Of a DNA stretch of 7,273 nt, positions 5,892 through 7,273 are shown one piece after another. The DNA is taken from contig JAIORT010000658.1 in NCBI GenBank assembly GCA_021107975.1, positions 1 to 7,273 on the forward strand, in the 5' to 3' direction. Each line of letters begins with the position of its first letter. The stretch's first letter is position 1. The notes under the pieces are model-generated. The model did not search any database. It had not been told where the DNA came from and saw nothing but the letters and a program-made list of their open reading frames with translations. Origin of the DNA: Bacteroidales bacterium. GTDB lineage: Bacteria; Bacteroidota; Bacteroidia; Bacteroidales; JAADJA01. Position numbers and translations under genes: made by a program.

Positions 5892-7142
5892 ATGAAACAA
5901 CTTATTATTTATACCATATTATCGTTACTGTTAACAGGAAGCCTTTCCGCAAAGAAACTAAGTAAAACCGACCTGGCTTTTCTGTATGATGAAAATAAAT
6001 TCACCGATTTCCAGGCTGTAATTTATCATACTTCCGATACCCTCTCTACTGTTTACATGAACATCAGGTTGCATGACTTTAACTTTATTCATGATACAAA
6101 CAAAGATATTCACAGGGCAAACTTTAAAGTTTTTTATGAACTTTTTTCCGGTTATGATTCGAAGCACGCTTTGGATACAGCCACTTTAATATTTACCGAT
6201 ACTCTCAGTTACGGAACCGAATCGGAAATGATCGTTGATTTTGATGTAAAAGCATCTTTTCCGTACGATTATGTTTTAAAGATCACTCTTTTCGACCTTA
6301 ACAGAAAAAAAGATAATTATGTTTACAGGTTCTATAATATTCAGAAAAACAATAAATATTCCAGGCAGAATTTCCTTGTTAAAGACAGCGATGGTTACCC
6401 TGTATTTTGTAATTATATTTTACAGGATCAATATTTCAGGATTCTGTATAATAACCCCGACACTCATCTGTTACATATCCGCTATTACAACCGGAAATTC
6501 CCTCTTGCCAAGCCGCCTTTTGCAGTTGAAAAAAAAATAACTTACAAATTTGAACCGGATAGTTTATATACTATCACATTAACAGGTGGTGAATCGCAAC
6601 TACTGGATCTGCCCGATAATGGCATCTGTCATTTCCAGGCGGATACTGCACAAACCAATGGATTAACACTCTTCCGGTTTGATGACGGCTTCCCTGAAAT
6701 TGCTTCTCCGCTCCAGGCAATCTTACCTCTTCGTTACCTTACAACTCAGAAAGAGTTTGACAAGTTGCTGTCTTATTCCGATCATAAAACTGCCGTTGAC
6801 AGCTTCTGGCTCGAAAGATCGTCAAACATCCCTAAAAGAGCAATAAACATGATTCAGAGGTATTACAACCGTGTACAAAATTCCAATATAATATTTACTT
6901 CATACCAGGAAGGCTGGAAAACCGACCGCGGAATTATTTACATTATTTACGGACCGCCCTCGGAAGTTTATTTGAATTCGGAAGAGGAAGAATGGATTTA
7001 TGGCGAAAGAGGAAATCCGTTATCAATAAAATTTTATTTCAATAAGGTTGATAATCCTTTCACCGATAATGATTACAGTCTTATCAAATCACCCGTTTAT
7101 AAAAACAGTTGGTATATTGCTATTGAGAACTGGAGGAGATGA
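5892..7142 (+). CDS. GWxTD-domain exported protein
   Basis: 416 residues of a family named for a C-terminal GWxTD motif; its biochemical role is not established. A signal peptide (1-20, hydrophobic 4-18, cleavage after SLSA) predicts export to the periplasm or surface. No lipobox Cys is present. The middle (about 25-270) is beta-rich and has no motif I recognise. The GWxTD domain spans about 283-416: FDKLLSY (289-295), FWLERS (305-310), RYYNRVQ (323-329), then EGWKTDRG (340-347) with the namesake G341, W342, T344 and D345, IIYGPPSEVY (351-360) and EEEWIYG (365-371). It ends NWRR, as is common in these proteins. The ATG at 5892 is chosen because it gives a complete signal peptide directly. It is convergent with the gene entering from the right edge. 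Co-transcription with rmuC is possible but unproven. Confidence 0.88.
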   Translation: MKQLIIYTILSLLLTGSLSAKKLSKTDLAFLYDENKFTDFQAVIYHTSDTLSTVYMNIRLHDFNFIHDTNKDIHRANFKVFYELFSGYDSKHALDTATLIFTDTLSYGTESEMIVDFDVKASFPYDYVLKITLFDLNRKKDNYVYRFYNIQKNNKYSRQNFLVKDSDGYPVFCNYILQDQYFRILYNNPDTHLLHIRYYNRKFPLAKPPFAVEKKITYKFEPDSLYTITLTGGESQLLDLPDNGICHFQADTAQTNGLTLFRFDDGFPEIASPLQAILPLRYLTTQKEFDKLLSYSDHKTAVDSFWLERSSNIPKRAINMIQRYYNRVQNSNIIFTSYQEGWKTDRGIIYIIYGPPSEVYLNSEEEEWIYGERGNPLSIKFYFNKVDNPFTDNDYSLIKSPVYKNSWYIAIENWRR

Positions 7143-7221
7143 GAGCCAATAAGCAAGACATAAGTGCCAGGATTCTTTTCCCCTTTTGTGTAAATGCTAA
7201 TTGCATGTTGTATACCATATA

Positions 7222-7273
7222 TTAAAATCTATATCCAAGAAGAAAATAATATCTATTTGTTAATGAATTTAAA
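7222..7273 (-). CDS. C-terminal end of a probable outer-membrane beta-barrel protein, cut by window edge
   Basis: On the minus strand an open frame enters from the window edge and reads LNSLTNRYYFLLGYRF before TAA at 7222-7224. The last residues fit the classic outer-membrane C-terminal strand recognised by the BAM machinery: Phe last, Tyr third from the end, then hydrophobic or aromatic residues at positions 5 (Leu), 7 (Phe) and 9 (Tyr). In Bacteroidota this is typical of TonB-dependent receptors and other barrels. Only 16 codons are visible, so the family cannot be given. It converges on the GWxTD gene with a 79-base gap that shows no strong terminator. Confidence 0.55.
   Translation of the reverse strand, partial: LNSLTNRYYFLLGYRF

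Noticed and set aside
7139..7225. 28-codon plus-strand frame whose ATG overlaps the GWxTD stop (ATGA), preceded by a GGAGG-like string
   Set aside because: The purine string codes for the end of the GWxTD protein and lies too close to the ATG. The peptide resembles nothing, and its end overlaps the likely minus-strand barrel gene.

Overview
The window looks like ordinary chromosome from an AT-rich member of the Bacteroidota (Bacteroidetes). Four things point there. A DUF4270 lipoprotein sits next to a half-length GT5 glycosyltransferase and glmS. There is a GWxTD-domain protein. There are good matches to the phylum-specific promoter (-33 TTG, -7 TAnnTTTG). Shine-Dalgarno sequences are generally absent. 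I cannot name a genus. No mobile element, CRISPR array, tRNA or rRNA was seen, and no stretch over 300 bases lacks a gene.

Minus strand, read right to left from about 4218 to 1. A periplasmic protein with two TonB C-terminal-like domains (3388-4218) is followed by a YfcE/MJ0936-type metallophosphoesterase (2822-3337). The 50-base gap between them is almost entirely a 7-base-period repeat. A strong promoter (2795-2825) overlaps the end of the phosphoesterase gene and should drive the next unit. That unit is a GT5 starch/glycogen-synthase-like protein (1944-2762), a DUF4270 lipoprotein (495-1853), and the first 149 codons of glmS (1-449, cut by the window edge).

Plus strand. Across a 211-base divergent region (4219-4429), which holds a likely promoter for the TonB-like gene and a perfect 8-base dyad, lies rmuC (4430-5785). 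It is followed by a GWxTD-domain protein (5892-7142). The 106 bases between them hold nothing I can name with confidence. At the right edge the minus strand carries what looks like the last 16 codons of an outer-membrane beta-barrel protein (7222-7273), convergent with the GWxTD gene.

How the genes may work together. GlmS makes glucosamine-6-phosphate for peptidoglycan and LPS. It is apparently co-transcribed with a surface or periplasmic lipoprotein of unknown function and with a GT5-like protein that has lost both the C-terminal half and the sugar-nucleotide motifs of glycogen synthase. This trio is the best candidate here for an undescribed function, perhaps envelope-sugar sensing or control. 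The members themselves are familiar Bacteroidota families, so this is a functional gap and not an obviously new system. RmuC and the phosphoesterase are housekeeping-type genes.
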